A DNA stretch of 64,000 bases from Ruminococcus sp. (GCA_030531185.1 JAUNOG010000005.1:1-64000); one strand, 5' to 3'; counted from the first letter of the stretch, positions 46,001 through 54,120 are shown. Notes: a model not told the origin generated them from the letters alone. Numbers and translations: made by a program.

Positions 46001-47545
46001 CAGCTTATCTACGACTTAAAGAACGCTAACAAGGACGCAAGGATCTCCGTAAAGCTCGTTTCCGAATGCGGCGTAGGTACGGTTGCGGCGGGCGTTGCAA
46101 AGGCGGGCGCAGGCTGTATCCTCATTTCGGGATATGACGGCGGTACGGGCGCGGCTCCGAGAAACTCCATTTACAACGCGGGACTTCCTTGGGAGCTTGG
46201 TCTTGCCGAGGCTCACCAGACGTTAATTCAGAACAATCTCAGAAATAAGGTCATCATCGAAACGGACGGCAAACTTATGACAGGCAGAGACGTAGCTATT
46301 GCGGCTATCCTCGGCGCAGAGGAATTCGGTTTTGCCACAGCTCCGCTGATAACTCTCGGCTGCGCTATGATGAGAGTATGCAATCTGGATACCTGTCCCT
46401 TCGGCGTGGCAACCCAGAACCCTGAGCTTAGAAAGAAATTTGCAGGCAAGCCCGAATATGTAATGAACTTTATGATCTTCATTGCTTCGGAGCTAAGAGA
46501 ATATATGTCCCGACTGGGCGTAAGGACCGTTGACGAGCTGGTAGGAAGAATTGATCTTATCAAGCCAAAGAGCGGTATCACAGGCACAGCCGCAGAGGTT
46601 GACCTTTCAAATATCCTCAGCGCAGACTTTGCGTCGGAAAAGGTGGAGTACGCAAACAAGAGTTTGTACGACTTCAAGCTTAGCGAAACTCTTGACGAAA
46701 AGGTTCTGCTGAAGGAATTTGCAAAGGCTCTGGACAAAAAGCAGAAAAAGACGGTGAGCGTAAACGTAAAGAACACAGACCGTTCATTCGGCACTATGTT
46801 TGGTTCGGAGATCACCAAGAAGTACTACGACACACTTGACGACGACACCTTCAAGGTAGTTTGTCACGGCTCGGGCGGACAGAGCTTCGGCGCGTTTATC
46901 CCGAAGGGGCTTACGCTGGAGCTTGAGGGCGATTCCAACGACTATTTCGGCAAGGGACTTTCAGGCGGTAAGCTTGCGGTTTATCCTCCTGCGCAGTCGA
47001 CCTTTGACCCAAGCGAGAATATTATCATAGGAAACGTTGCACTGTACGGTGCAACAAGCGGAAAAGCGTTTATCAACGGCGTGGCAGGCGAGAGATTCTG
47101 CGTAAGAAACTCAGGCGCGGTCGCAGTAGTAGAGGGCGTAGGAGACCACGGCTGCGAATATATGACAGGCGGACACGTAGTCGTTATCGGAAAGACGGGC
47201 AAAAACTTTGCCGCAGGTATGTCGGGCGGCGTGGCTTACGTTCTTGACGAGGACAGAGACCTTTACACAAAGCTTAACAAGGAAATGGTGCTCTTCTCGG
47301 AAGTCAAGGAAAAATACGACGTCATCGAGCTGAAGGGACTTATCGAGGAGCATTACGAGGCCACAAAATCTCCGAAGGCAAAGCTTATTCTGGATAATTT
47401 CGACGAGTATCTGCCTAAGTTCAAGAGAATTATTCCTCACGATTATAAGAAGATAACTGCGGCTATTGTTTCAATGGAAGAAAAAGGTCTTTCCAGCGAG
47501 CAGGCTCAGATAGAGGCATTCTATCAGATTGTCAACGGCAAGTAA
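43001..47545 (+). CDS. gltB: Glutamate synthase large subunit
   Basis: 1514 residues, full length. A 22-residue propeptide precedes the nucleophile Cys23 (HDNCGIG) of the glutamine amidotransferase domain (about 23-430). Next come the central domain, the FMN synthase domain with GEGGESLERL, GEGGHLPGKKV and GYDGGTGAAPRNS, and the 3Fe-4S cysteines in CNLDTCPFGVATQNP. The C-terminal beta-helix (GXGG..G repeats, about 1260-1480) ends the protein. It makes glutamate from glutamine and 2-oxoglutarate. Followed 13 bp later by gltD. Confidence 0.97.
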   Translation: MGQTEVTQSRKGLYSPKFEHDNCGIGAVVNIKGVKSHDTVANALTIVETLEHRAGKDAEGKTGDGVGILLQISHKFFKKTAAEMGINLTSERDYAVGMFFFPQNELARNQAKKMFEIIASKEGLQILGWRDVPSKPEVLGHRAVECMPAIMQCFIKRPKGVKKGLDFDRKLYVARRVFEQSNEDTYVVSLSSRTIVYKGMFLVGDLRSFFLDLQDPDYESAIAMVHSRFSTNTNPSWQRAHPNRMMVHNGEINTIRGNADKMLAREETMKSEHLKGDLDKVIPVVNTEGSDSAMLDNTLEFLVMSGMDLPLAVMITIPEPWDNNGTMSQKKKDFYQYYATMMEPWDGPASILFSDGDIMGAVLDRNGLRPSRYYITSDGNLILSSEVGALPIDPAKIVAKERLRPGKMLLVDTVQGRLIDDDELKEQYASKQPYGEWLDSNLVCLRDLKIPNAKVEEHSYEQRQKLQKAFGYTYEEVMTSILPMAKNGSESISAMGIDSPIPVLSKEPQPLFNYFKQLFAQVTNPPIDAIREEVVTSSTIYIGNEGNILEEKPENCKVMKVHNPILTSTDILKIKNMNKPGFKVAVIPILYYKNTRLAKAVNRLFIEADKAFSDGANILILSDRGVDENHLAIPSLLAVSALHQHLVVTKKRTSVAVILESGEPREVHHFATLLGYGASAINPYLAQETIHELIGDDLLDKDYYAAVDDYNSAVLHGIVKIASKMGISTIQSYQGSQIFEAIGIGEDVIDKYFTGTVSRIGGITIKDIENNVDRLHTAAFDPLGLETRTDLESRGSHKFSSGKEEHLYNPQTIYLLQKAARTGDYEVYKQYSKLISEEMDPVNIRGLMDFNFAETPVPLEEVESVDSIVRRFKTGAMSYGSISQEAHETLAIAMNRLHGKSNSGEGGESLERLLTRGEKEDRCSAIKQVASGRFGVTSRYLTSAKEIQIKMAQGAKPGEGGHLPGKKVYPWIAKTRHSTPGVSLISPPPHHDIYSIEDLAQLIYDLKNANKDARISVKLVSECGVGTVAAGVAKAGAGCILISGYDGGTGAAPRNSIYNAGLPWELGLAEAHQTLIQNNLRNKVIIETDGKLMTGRDVAIAAILGAEEFGFATAPLITLGCAMMRVCNLDTCPFGVATQNPELRKKFAGKPEYVMNFMIFIASELREYMSRLGVRTVDELVGRIDLIKPKSGITGTAAEVDLSNILSADFASEKVEYANKSLYDFKLSETLDEKVLLKEFAKALDKKQKKTVSVNVKNTDRSFGTMFGSEITKKYYDTLDDDTFKVVCHGSGGQSFGAFIPKGLTLELEGDSNDYFGKGLSGGKLAVYPPAQSTFDPSENIIIGNVALYGATSGKAFINGVAGERFCVRNSGAVAVVEGVGDHGCEYMTGGHVVVIGKTGKNFAAGMSGGVAYVLDEDRDLYTKLNKEMVLFSEVKEKYDVIELKGLIEEHYEATKSPKAKLILDNFDEYLPKFKRIIPHDYKKITAAIVSMEEKGLSSEQAQIEAFYQIVNGK

Positions 47546-47558
47546 GGAGGGGATAGCA

Positions 47559-49043
47559 ATGGGAAAACCGACAGGATTTATGGAATATGCAAGAGAGGAC
47601 GCAGAGGCGTACTCGGTGGAAGAACGTATAAAGAATTTTGACGAATTTCACACTCCGCTTTCTAAAGAAGATCAGCAGAAGCAGGGCGCAAGATGTATGG
47701 AGTGCGGCGTACCTTTCTGTCAATCGGGTATGCAGGTAGGCGGTATGATAACAGGCTGTCCGCTCAACAATCTTATTCCCGAGTGGAACGACCTGATCTA
47801 CAAGGGCTGCTGGGAGCAGGCTTACAACAGACTGAGAATGACGAACAACTTCCCCGAGTTTACCTCGAGGGTATGTCCCGCTCTTTGCGAAAAGGCTTGC
47901 ACCTGCGGAGCTAACGGCGACGCTGTTACAGTCAAAGCAAACGAGTACGGCATAGTTGAGAACGCTTACGAGCAGGGCATTGCCTGCGCTAAGCCTCCGA
48001 AGGTAAGAACGGGAAAGAAGATCGCGGTCATCGGTTCGGGCCCTGCGGGACTTGCCGCCGCAGACCAGCTCAATCAGAGAGGTCACAGCGTGACGGTATT
48101 CGAGCGTTCCGACAGAGTAGGCGGACTGCTTATGTACGGCATTCCGAATATGAAGCTTGAAAAGGACATTATCGACAGACGAGTTGAGATAATGGAGCAG
48201 GAGGGCGTTGAATTCAGAACAGAAGTCAACGTCGGCAAGGACGTTAAGGCAAGCAAGCTGTTAAAGGAATACGACAGAGTGATCCTCGCCTGCGGAGCGT
48301 CTAATCCGAGAGACATCAAGGCTAAGGGCAGAGACGCAAAGGGCATTTACTTCGCAGTTGATTTCCTGAAATCTACGACAAAATCGCTTCTTGATACAGA
48401 TTTAAAAGAAGGCACGTTCATTTCGGCAAAGGGCAAGAACGTTATGGTCATCGGCGGCGGAGACACAGGCAACGACTGCGTCGGAACAAGTATCCGTCAC
48501 GGAGCAAAGAGCGTACTCCAGCTTGAAATGATGCCAAAGCTCCCCGACGTAAGAACAGCGGATAACCCGTGGCCCGAGTGGCCTAGGGTCTGCAAGACGG
48601 ACTACGGACAGGAAGAGGCTATCGACGTATTCGGCTCCGACCCGAGAGTTTATCAGACCACTGTCAAGGAATTTGTCTCGGACGATCAGGGAAACCTCAA
48701 GAGCGCAGTGCTTGTTAAGCTAAAGCCCGAAAAGGACAGCAAGACAGGCAGACTTATGATGAAAGAGATCAAAGGCTCCGAGTACAGCGTTGACGTTGAG
48801 CTTGTGCTTATTGCGGCAGGCTTCTTAGGCTCCGAAAGCTATGTTACCAAAGCGTTCGGCGTTGAGGTAGACGGCAGGACAAACGTTGCAACAGAGGCGG
48901 GAACTCACAAGACCAACGTGGAAAACGTATTTGCGGCGGGCGATATGCACATCGGACAATCCTTGGTAGTAAGGGCTATCAGAGAGGGCAGAGACGTGGC
49001 AAAAGAGGTTGACGAAAGCCTTATGGGATATACAAATCTGTAA
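47559..49043 (+). CDS. gltD: Glutamate synthase small subunit
   Basis: 494 residues from the ATG at 47559 (AAGGAGG upstream; an earlier in-frame start lies inside gltB). The N-terminal Cys motifs CMECGVPFCQSG, CPLNNLIPEWN and CPALCEKACTCG bind two 4Fe-4S clusters. VIGSGPAGLAAA binds FAD and VIGGGDTGNDCVGT binds NADPH. It supplies electrons to GltB. The pair forms an operon ending in a strong terminator. Confidence 0.97.
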   Translation: MGKPTGFMEYAREDAEAYSVEERIKNFDEFHTPLSKEDQQKQGARCMECGVPFCQSGMQVGGMITGCPLNNLIPEWNDLIYKGCWEQAYNRLRMTNNFPEFTSRVCPALCEKACTCGANGDAVTVKANEYGIVENAYEQGIACAKPPKVRTGKKIAVIGSGPAGLAAADQLNQRGHSVTVFERSDRVGGLLMYGIPNMKLEKDIIDRRVEIMEQEGVEFRTEVNVGKDVKASKLLKEYDRVILACGASNPRDIKAKGRDAKGIYFAVDFLKSTTKSLLDTDLKEGTFISAKGKNVMVIGGGDTGNDCVGTSIRHGAKSVLQLEMMPKLPDVRTADNPWPEWPRVCKTDYGQEEAIDVFGSDPRVYQTTVKEFVSDDQGNLKSAVLVKLKPEKDSKTGRLMMKEIKGSEYSVDVELVLIAAGFLGSESYVTKAFGVEVDGRTNVATEAGTHKTNVENVFAAGDMHIGQSLVVRAIREGRDVAKEVDESLMGYTNL

Positions 49044-49060
49044 CAGTCATATATGTATAA

Positions 49061-49100
49061 AAAAGGGTACAGTCCGAAAATTCTCGGCTGTACCCTTTTC
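49061..49100. terminator. Bidirectional terminator after gltBD and the ABC exporter
   Basis: AAAAGGGTACAG and CTGTACCCTTTT form a perfect stem of 12 bp with T tracts on both strands, between convergent genes. Confidence 0.85.
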
Positions 49101-49102
49101 AA

Positions 49103-50755
49103 TTATGTAATTTTTCCGTCTTTGAGAGAAAATCTCTTGGTGCATATCTCCAATGCGGCGGGACGGTGCGTTACTATCAGCAAAGTTTTATTTTTCAGTC
49201 CCTCTATGTTTTTCAGCAGTTTTGCCTCTGTGCGCTCGTCCAGCGCGCTCGTTGCCTCGTCGAGAAGTATGATAGGCTTTTCGCTTAAGATCGCTCTGGC
49301 AATGGCTATGCGCTGAGCCTGTCCCTCGGAAATCCCGAAACCGTTCTCGCCTATCTTAGTTTCAAAGCCGTCGGGAAGTTCTTTTATAAAATCGAGAGCG
49401 CAGGCGGTTTCCGCCGCCGCCGATATCTCCTCGGGCGAGGCGTTTTCTTTAAGGAAAGCTATATTTTCCGCCACAGTGCCCGAAAACAACATATTTCCCT
49501 GCGGAACATAGGCTAAAAGTCCCCTCGTTTCACGTCCTGCGGAATATTTCTCACTGTCCGTTTCAAAGGCAAGCTTCCCTGCCGAGGCTCTGTATGCGCC
49601 CATAAGCAGAAGAAACAGAGTGGATTTTCCTCCGCCCGAAATGCCTGTCAAGGAAGCTATTTCACCCTTTTCTATGGTTATGTTAACGTCCTCCAGCACC
49701 TTATTTTCACTGTAGGCAAAGCTCACTCCGCACAGACTTATGCGGCGGAAATCCTCGTAGGACAGCGTCTTTTGCGCAGGCGGCTCGTCGGGAAGCTTTT
49801 CAAGCTCCATTATACGCTCGGCAGACGCAGTCATACTGTAATACTTAGGCATAAGTCCCGAAAGATTTGCAAATGGGGCTTGTATCTGATTTACAAGCTG
49901 TAAGATCGCCGTCAACGTGCCGTAGGTCATTGTGCCGAGATAAATTCCTCTTGCACCCCACAGCATCGCGTAAAGATAGCCCATTTGAAACACAAATCCA
50001 AAACCTGCGTTGGCGCAGATACTTACGGTACGGCGTTTCATACGGGATTTATAGTGTCTCTCCTGATTTTCTCTGTTTTGGGAGGTCATCTTGTCCTCAC
50101 AGCCGAAGACTTTCACTATCAACATATTTTCCACGGTTTCCTGCAAAAAGGAGCGTACTCTTCCCTCGGCTGTCTGGACTTCCTTATGCAGATGTTTTAT
50201 TCTGCGACGGAAAAACCTCGACACCGCAAACATTACAATTCCCGCACAGACAAACAGCAGAGTAAAGCTTTTATCGAGAACGATAAGCACGCCTACGGCG
50301 CAGACAAGTCTTGTGACCATATTCACAAAGGCAGGGACTATCCCCGTAACGCCCTCGGCGACTACCTGAACGTCGGAAAACATTCTGTTGAGTATCTCTC
50401 CGCTGTGTTTGTCGGAAACTGAGGCGTAGTCCTTTTTCAGCAAATTCTTCAGCATACCGTCCCGCAGATCAAGCTCAAATCCTGCTTTTACAGCCTCCTC
50501 CAATCCGTTGCATAAGAGGCGAAGAACAAGCTGCGCGGCAATGATAAGGAAAAGTCCGACCCCGCAGCGCATTATCTGAGACTTGTCACGGGACACAGCG
50601 CCGTCTACCACTCCCCTGCACATAAGAGCGAAAAACACCGAGCAGGAGGCGAAAATACAGTTGCCTATAATGATCGCAAGCATTTTTTTATGCTGCGGCT
50701 TCGACCTTGCAAACAGCCATTTAAGGGCGGCTTTATCGGAGGTTTTATCTGCCAT
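49103..50755 (-). CDS. ABC exporter, fused permease and ATPase
   Basis: 550 residues. The N-terminal membrane domain (about 20-300, six helices) is fused to an ATPase with Walker A GISGGGKST (about 372-380), a signature reading GISEGQAQR, Walker B PIILLDEATSALD and switch His in VTHRP. There is no N-terminal C39 peptidase. The next gene upstream encodes a separate S24/S26 peptidase-like protein and the one before that a PqqD protein. Starts overlap the preceding stops, so these three form one operon. A peptide substrate is inference from this context. Confidence 0.88.
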   Translation of the reverse strand: MADKTSDKAALKWLFARSKPQHKKMLAIIIGNCIFASCSVFFALMCRGVVDGAVSRDKSQIMRCGVGLFLIIAAQLVLRLLCNGLEEAVKAGFELDLRDGMLKNLLKKDYASVSDKHSGEILNRMFSDVQVVAEGVTGIVPAFVNMVTRLVCAVGVLIVLDKSFTLLFVCAGIVMFAVSRFFRRRIKHLHKEVQTAEGRVRSFLQETVENMLIVKVFGCEDKMTSQNRENQERHYKSRMKRRTVSICANAGFGFVFQMGYLYAMLWGARGIYLGTMTYGTLTAILQLVNQIQAPFANLSGLMPKYYSMTASAERIMELEKLPDEPPAQKTLSYEDFRRISLCGVSFAYSENKVLEDVNITIEKGEIASLTGISGGGKSTLFLLLMGAYRASAGKLAFETDSEKYSAGRETRGLLAYVPQGNMLFSGTVAENIAFLKENASPEEISAAAETACALDFIKELPDGFETKIGENGFGISEGQAQRIAIARAILSEKPIILLDEATSALDERTEAKLLKNIEGLKNKTLLIVTHRPAALEICTKRFSLKDGKIT

Positions 50756-51191
50756 TTTTCAGCCTCCTCAGAAAAAAATAAACGCGTCTGATAAAAAAGG
50801 ACCTCCACAGGGTCTTATAAACGCCGTAGAGGAAATCGTTCTCGGCAATTTTTTTATCCTTTCGGTGGACATACTTGACCTTGCCGATCATCTGAGAAAA
50901 CGCTATGCCCTCCTCTAAAACAAGCTGATTGTCTCCGCACATAGTATAATAGCCGTTATCGGCTCGTATGATACGGTGGAGGACGTAATGTCCGTCGGAG
51001 CGGAGATAAAAGGCAATGTCCCCCGGCTTATAGCTGTCGGATTTCACCAGAGACACAGAATCCCTCCCCTGAACAATAAGCGGGAGCATACTCGTACCCT
51101 TGGGATACAGTCTGAATTCTCCGCCGCTGTCTAAAACAAGACGTATAGTCTCGTCGTAATCGGAAAGTCTGAATTCCTTATCAGAGGTCAA
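50745..51191 (-). CDS. S24/S26-family signal-peptidase-like protein
   Basis: 148 residues starting at a TTG (51191) overlapping the end of the PqqD gene. KGTSMLPLIVQGRDSV (31-46) carries the putative nucleophile Ser34. YKPGDIAFYLRSDGHYVLHRI is the second conserved block, with His72 where type I signal peptidases of the bacterial class have Lys, as in the archaeal/ER type. A membrane helix is not obvious; the basic C-terminal helix may bind the membrane. Such proteins sit in clostridial peptide clusters with PqqD and transporters, where they may cleave leaders (inference). Confidence 0.82.
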   Translation of the reverse strand: MTSDKEFRLSDYDETIRLVLDSGGEFRLYPKGTSMLPLIVQGRDSVSLVKSDSYKPGDIAFYLRSDGHYVLHRIIRADNGYYTMCGDNQLVLEEGIAFSQMIGKVKYVHRKDKKIAENDFLYGVYKTLWRSFFIRRVYFFLRRLKNGR

Positions 51192-51447
51192 GCAGATCCG
51201 CTCCCTTTAATTTTTCGATAAACGCTGAAATATCAGCCTTTGCTGTGTTCTCATCTATATTGTATTCGTCCAGAACAGCCTTTAACAGACCTGTCTCGTC
51301 GCAGCCTACGGCAAGGGTATTCCACATAAGTGCGCCCGTTTCGTTGAGCTTTATAATTCCGTTAAAGCTTTTGCTTGCGTCCCCTGTGGCAACCACAACG
51401 CTCTGTCCGCCTACCTTTCTAAGCATAAAACCGTCCTTTATTTTCAT
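51181..51447 (-). CDS. PqqD-family peptide-recognition protein
   Basis: 88 residues from the ATG at 51447; an upstream in-frame start at 51465 has a poorer context. The winged-helix PqqD fold is indicated by KIKDGFMLRKVGGQSVVV, IIKLNETGALMWNTL and the C-terminal ADISAFIEKLKGADLL. PqqD-type domains (RiPP recognition elements) bind the leader of precursor peptides and present them to modifying or exporting enzymes. First gene of the minus-strand operon with the peptidase and exporter; divergent from the 51713 gene and the 40-residue peptide. Confidence 0.88.
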   Translation of the reverse strand: MKIKDGFMLRKVGGQSVVVATGDASKSFNGIIKLNETGALMWNTLAVGCDETGLLKAVLDEYNIDENTAKADISAFIEKLKGADLLDL

Positions 51448-51479
51448 AAAAATCAGTCCTTTCAAAATAGATATATACT

Positions 51480-51508
51480 ATTATATATCATTTTACAGAT
51501 TTCGTCAA
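51480..51508 (-). promoter_or_regulatory. Promoter of the PqqD/peptidase/ABC operon
   Basis: Minus-strand TTGACG (51508-51503), 17-bp spacer, TATAAT (51485-51480), about 30 bp before the ATG. Confidence 0.8.
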
Positions 51509-51648
51509 CAGAATTTTTACTCTGTAAGCAGCGATGTGTTTTTGTGTAAATTGTATATTTATCTTCTTTACAACTATGCAAGCAGACGGTAATCGCAATT
51601 ATTATACAACTTTTTTGCAATCGTTTTGCAATTACTTTGCTAAATTAC

Positions 51649-51677
51649 TTGACAATTAGTATAAAATGGATTAAACT
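51649..51677 (+). promoter_or_regulatory. Promoter of the secreted protein / peptide genes
   Basis: TTGACA (51649-51654), 17-bp spacer, TAAACT (51672-51677), about 35 bp before the ATG at 51713. It is back to back with the PqqD promoter. Confidence 0.65.
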
Positions 51678-51712
51678 GTAAATAGATATTAATTTTAGGA
51701 GGGTAAAAACCT

Positions 51713-52507
51713 ATGAAAATGAAAAAAATTATGTCTGCAATCGTTGCAGGCGCAATGGCTGCTACAATGGTTATGTCCGCTAATGCTGCTACGAACATAT
51801 TCAGCGAAGATGGTTCTTGGGTCTCTAATAACGAGTTTTTAGGAAATACATCAGCAGAATTTGACGGTATCAATTTCGGTACTCTTGGTCTTACATCAGT
51901 AACATTCCATGCTAATTGTACCGATCTCAACTGGGGTTGGAACAACGGTCAGTTTAACTCCAATTCAAACAACGGCGGCTGGCAGCAGGTTTCTTTCGGC
52001 GGCACAGAATCTAATGCAGATGTTGTTCTTACAGAAACAGGTGCATTTGATGTAACTGTTCCTGTTGAGCCTAATGACGGCGGTTGGTTTAATATTGGCT
52101 GGGGAACAGGCTGCACAGAGGGTATCTTCTCAATTGATTCCATTGATTTCTTTGCAGGCGATACAAAGCTCGGTACTTGGGCTGACGGTGTATGGACAGA
52201 AGCTAAAGAAGAAACTAAACTGGAACCATTTGTACTCTATTCCCAGAAGACAGCTGTTGTTGACGGCAAGTATTCTGTAAGATACGTTGAAATGATCACA
52301 GAGGAGGAAGCAAAGGCAGTAAGTTCTGCAACACTTACGCTTAACAACGGCTCAGTAGATGTTCCCGTTAAAGTTACAAAGTACTATACATCTGTTTCAG
52401 CAGCAGGCGAGACAATCACTCCCGATGAGGGCTATGTTTTCCTTGCTTATGCAGTTAAGAATGTTCCTGAGGACGTTACAATAACAGCTGAAGGATACCT
52501 TTTCTAA
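51713..52507 (+). CDS. Secreted protein, possible carbohydrate-binding-like domain
   Basis: 264 residues. A Sec signal peptide (about 1-26, ending ANA) is followed by a Trp/Asn/Gly-rich domain (about 30-165: WVSNNEF, DLNWGWNNGQF, GGWFNIGWGTG, LGTWADGVWTE) and a second beta-rich region (about 175-264). Trp and Asn clusters suggest a beta-sandwich of carbohydrate-binding type, but I cannot assign a family. AGGAGG precedes the ATG. The 40-residue peptide gene lies 47 bp downstream, so both may be on one transcript. Confidence 0.82.
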   Translation: MKMKKIMSAIVAGAMAATMVMSANAATNIFSEDGSWVSNNEFLGNTSAEFDGINFGTLGLTSVTFHANCTDLNWGWNNGQFNSNSNNGGWQQVSFGGTESNADVVLTETGAFDVTVPVEPNDGGWFNIGWGTGCTEGIFSIDSIDFFAGDTKLGTWADGVWTEAKEETKLEPFVLYSQKTAVVDGKYSVRYVEMITEEEAKAVSSATLTLNNGSVDVPVKVTKYYTSVSAAGETITPDEGYVFLAYAVKNVPEDVTITAEGYLF

Positions 52508-52554
52508 TCATTCAGTTCAAACAGTAAGCAATACAATTTTACGGAGGTAATCAA

Positions 52555-52677
52555 ATGAAAAAGGAATACATTGCACCTGAGATTGAGATCTCAGTATTCA
52601 GCACAGAAGACGTTATTACTTTGAGCAACGGCATTGATTATAATGACGGCGACAATTACGGTGATCTCTTCGGTTAA
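52555..52677 (+). CDS. 40-residue precursor-like peptide
   Basis: The N-terminal half (MKKEYIAPEIEISVFSTEDV) has the KxYxxPExExxxFxxEDV pattern of short clostridial peptides found beside PqqD-type clusters. The C-terminal half is acidic, Asn/Asp/Gly/Tyr-rich and contains no Cys, ending DYNDGDNYGDLFG. A strong GGAGG lies 6 nt before the ATG and a terminator follows the stop at once. It has the form of a leader-core precursor; modification or cleavage is inferred from the nearby PqqD, S24/S26 peptidase and ABC exporter. No modifying enzyme other than the HprK-like kinase lies near. Confidence 0.7.
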   Translation: MKKEYIAPEIEISVFSTEDVITLSNGIDYNDGDNYGDLFG

Positions 52678-52690
52678 TTAGAAAATTTAT

Positions 52691-52721
52691 AACGGCAGAC
52701 TATGCGGTCTGCCGTTTTTTA
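52691..52721 (+). terminator. Terminator after the 40-residue peptide gene
   Basis: AACGGCAGAC pairs with GTCTGCCGTT around a 6-nt loop, then TTTTATT. Confidence 0.88.
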
Positions 52722-52750
52722 TTGACAAATATCTGCATGTATGTTAAAAT
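52722..52750 (+). promoter_or_regulatory. Promoter of the lipoprotein and HprK-like kinase genes
   Basis: TTGACA (52722-52727), 17-bp spacer, TAAAAT (52745-52750). It abuts the terminator's T tract, so the peptide and lipoprotein are separate transcripts. Confidence 0.8.
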
Positions 52751-52781
52751 GTATACAAATCAGAAGAAAAGGAGACCGACT

Positions 52782-53339
52782 ATGAAAAAATTACTTTTGA
52801 TTGCAATATGTACGGCTATGCTTGCCGTTACGGGGTGCAAGGGCGACAATTCCTCGGTTAAAGAAAGCAGTACGTCATCTTTTTCCGAAACGACAAATAG
52901 TTCCTCTGCGCTCTCAGAGGAAAGCTCGCTGGCTGAAATAGACTACAATGATCTTTTCGGTTCGGACAGTTCCGAAGCGGATAGTTTGAATAGTTCCTCA
53001 CAGTCTCAGACAGCCTCAAAGACTGAAGCCTCGTCAGCCACCACAACAACTTCCAATAAATCTAACACAGCTACTCAGGAAAACGAACTCACGGAAACCC
53101 AAGACGATAACAATAACGAGCCTGATGAACCTCAGACCACTCGGGCAACAGACGCACAGAATTTCAACGATTTGTTTAATTCCACAACGACCAAGACCAC
53201 GACCAAAAGGACCGAAACTACTAAAAAAGGCGAAACGACCCAAAAAACCACTACAACGACCAAATCCGAGGGCGGTATGCAGGCAGGGAAAGCTCCCGAC
53301 GACGATTTAAACTGGGGCAAGCTTGTGCCTGCGGAGTAA
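52782..53339 (+). CDS. Ser/Thr-rich lipoprotein with NDLFG motifs
   Basis: 185 residues from the ATG at 52782 (GGAG upstream). A lipoprotein signal peptide ends in LAVTGCK, with lipidated Cys about residue 19. The rest is low-complexity Ser/Thr/Asp/Glu, probably unstructured. It contains EIDYNDLFGSD near 53-63 and NFNDLFNST near 127-135, which echo the DYN...DLFG end of the neighbouring 40-residue peptide. It ends DDDLNWGKLVPAE. It could be a surface receptor, immunity-like or substrate protein; function unknown. The kinase gene follows 4 bp later. Confidence 0.78.
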   Translation: MKKLLLIAICTAMLAVTGCKGDNSSVKESSTSSFSETTNSSSALSEESSLAEIDYNDLFGSDSSEADSLNSSSQSQTASKTEASSATTTTSNKSNTATQENELTETQDDNNNEPDEPQTTRATDAQNFNDLFNSTTTKTTTKRTETTKKGETTQKTTTTTKSEGGMQAGKAPDDDLNWGKLVPAE

Positions 53340-53343
53340 TATT

Positions 53344-54054
53344 ATGGCAAGAAAATATAAAATAGCAAATCTCAAAATCACCGCAGATTTCAGACACTCT
53401 ATGATGACGTCGAGATCCGAAAAGTATCTGTGCGATTTTGACGGCGGGACTGATATTGAAATACCGTACAATGAAAGAATTACAACGGATTTTCAGACAA
53501 AAAATCCACATTTGTCCCTTGACGAATGCGAGGTCATTCTAACCACAAGATTTTTTTACAATCGTCTCCTTTCGGATTTTGACGGATTTATGCTGCATTC
53601 CTCCGCTGTTGCTGTGGACGGTAAGGCTTATCTGTTTTCAGCTCCCAGCGGTACGGGAAAATCTACCCACACGGAGCAATGGTTAAAGCTGTTCGGCGAA
53701 CGCGCGGAAATACTTAACGACGACAAGCCTGCTATCCGATTTTTCGACGGCAAGCCTTACGCCTGCGGAACTCCGTGGAGCGGAAAGTCCGATCTGAATG
53801 TGAACAAAATAGTTCCATTGCAGGGAATTTGCGTACTGGAACGCTCGAAAGAAAATTTCATAGAACCTATGGACAGCGGAAAAGCTTTGTTTTTCCTGAT
53901 GAACCAGACCCTGCGTCCAAATAAAGCGGAAAATATGGACAAGCTCCTCAATATGCTGGACAGGACTTTCGCACAGGTCAAAATTTGGCGTATGGGCTGT
54001 AATATTTCCGCAGAAGCCGCTGAAGTCGCTTATAAAGCGATGTCGGCGGAATAA
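53344..54054 (+). CDS. HPr kinase/phosphorylase-like (PEPCK-fold) protein
   Basis: 236 residues from the ATG at 53344. The P-loop SAPSGTGKSTHTEQWLKLF (about 99-117) and ILNDDKPAIR (123-132) match the C-terminal domain of HPr kinase and the SapS/PadeK-like proteins of peptide clusters; no N-terminal HPr-kinase domain exists. Such homologs in lasso-peptide loci phosphorylate the peptide's C-terminal Ser, while others are uncharacterised. With the PqqD, peptidase and exporter genes it suggests a peptide-modification system. The target could be the 40-residue peptide or the Ser/Thr-rich lipoprotein (inference). Confidence 0.82.
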   Translation: MARKYKIANLKITADFRHSMMTSRSEKYLCDFDGGTDIEIPYNERITTDFQTKNPHLSLDECEVILTTRFFYNRLLSDFDGFMLHSSAVAVDGKAYLFSAPSGTGKSTHTEQWLKLFGERAEILNDDKPAIRFFDGKPYACGTPWSGKSDLNVNKIVPLQGICVLERSKENFIEPMDSGKALFFLMNQTLRPNKAENMDKLLNMLDRTFAQVKIWRMGCNISAEAAEVAYKAMSAE

Positions 54055-54093
54055 AACGGACTTCTCATAAGATAGTAAATCTTAACAAGCAAA

Positions 54094-54120
54094 AAGCGTA
54101 TCGGAAAATCCGATACGCTT
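54094..54120 (-). terminator. Terminator of the 6S-like RNA
   Basis: AAGCGTATCGGA and TCCGATACGCTT form a perfect 12-bp stem with a 3-nt loop, followed on the minus strand by TTTTTG. Confidence 0.88.

Noticed and set aside
49103..54054. A standard lasso-peptide cluster
   Set aside because: PqqD, ABC and HprK-like proteins fit, but the transglutaminase-like B2 protein and the asparagine-synthetase-like cyclase are absent, and the peptide lacks the usual core start.
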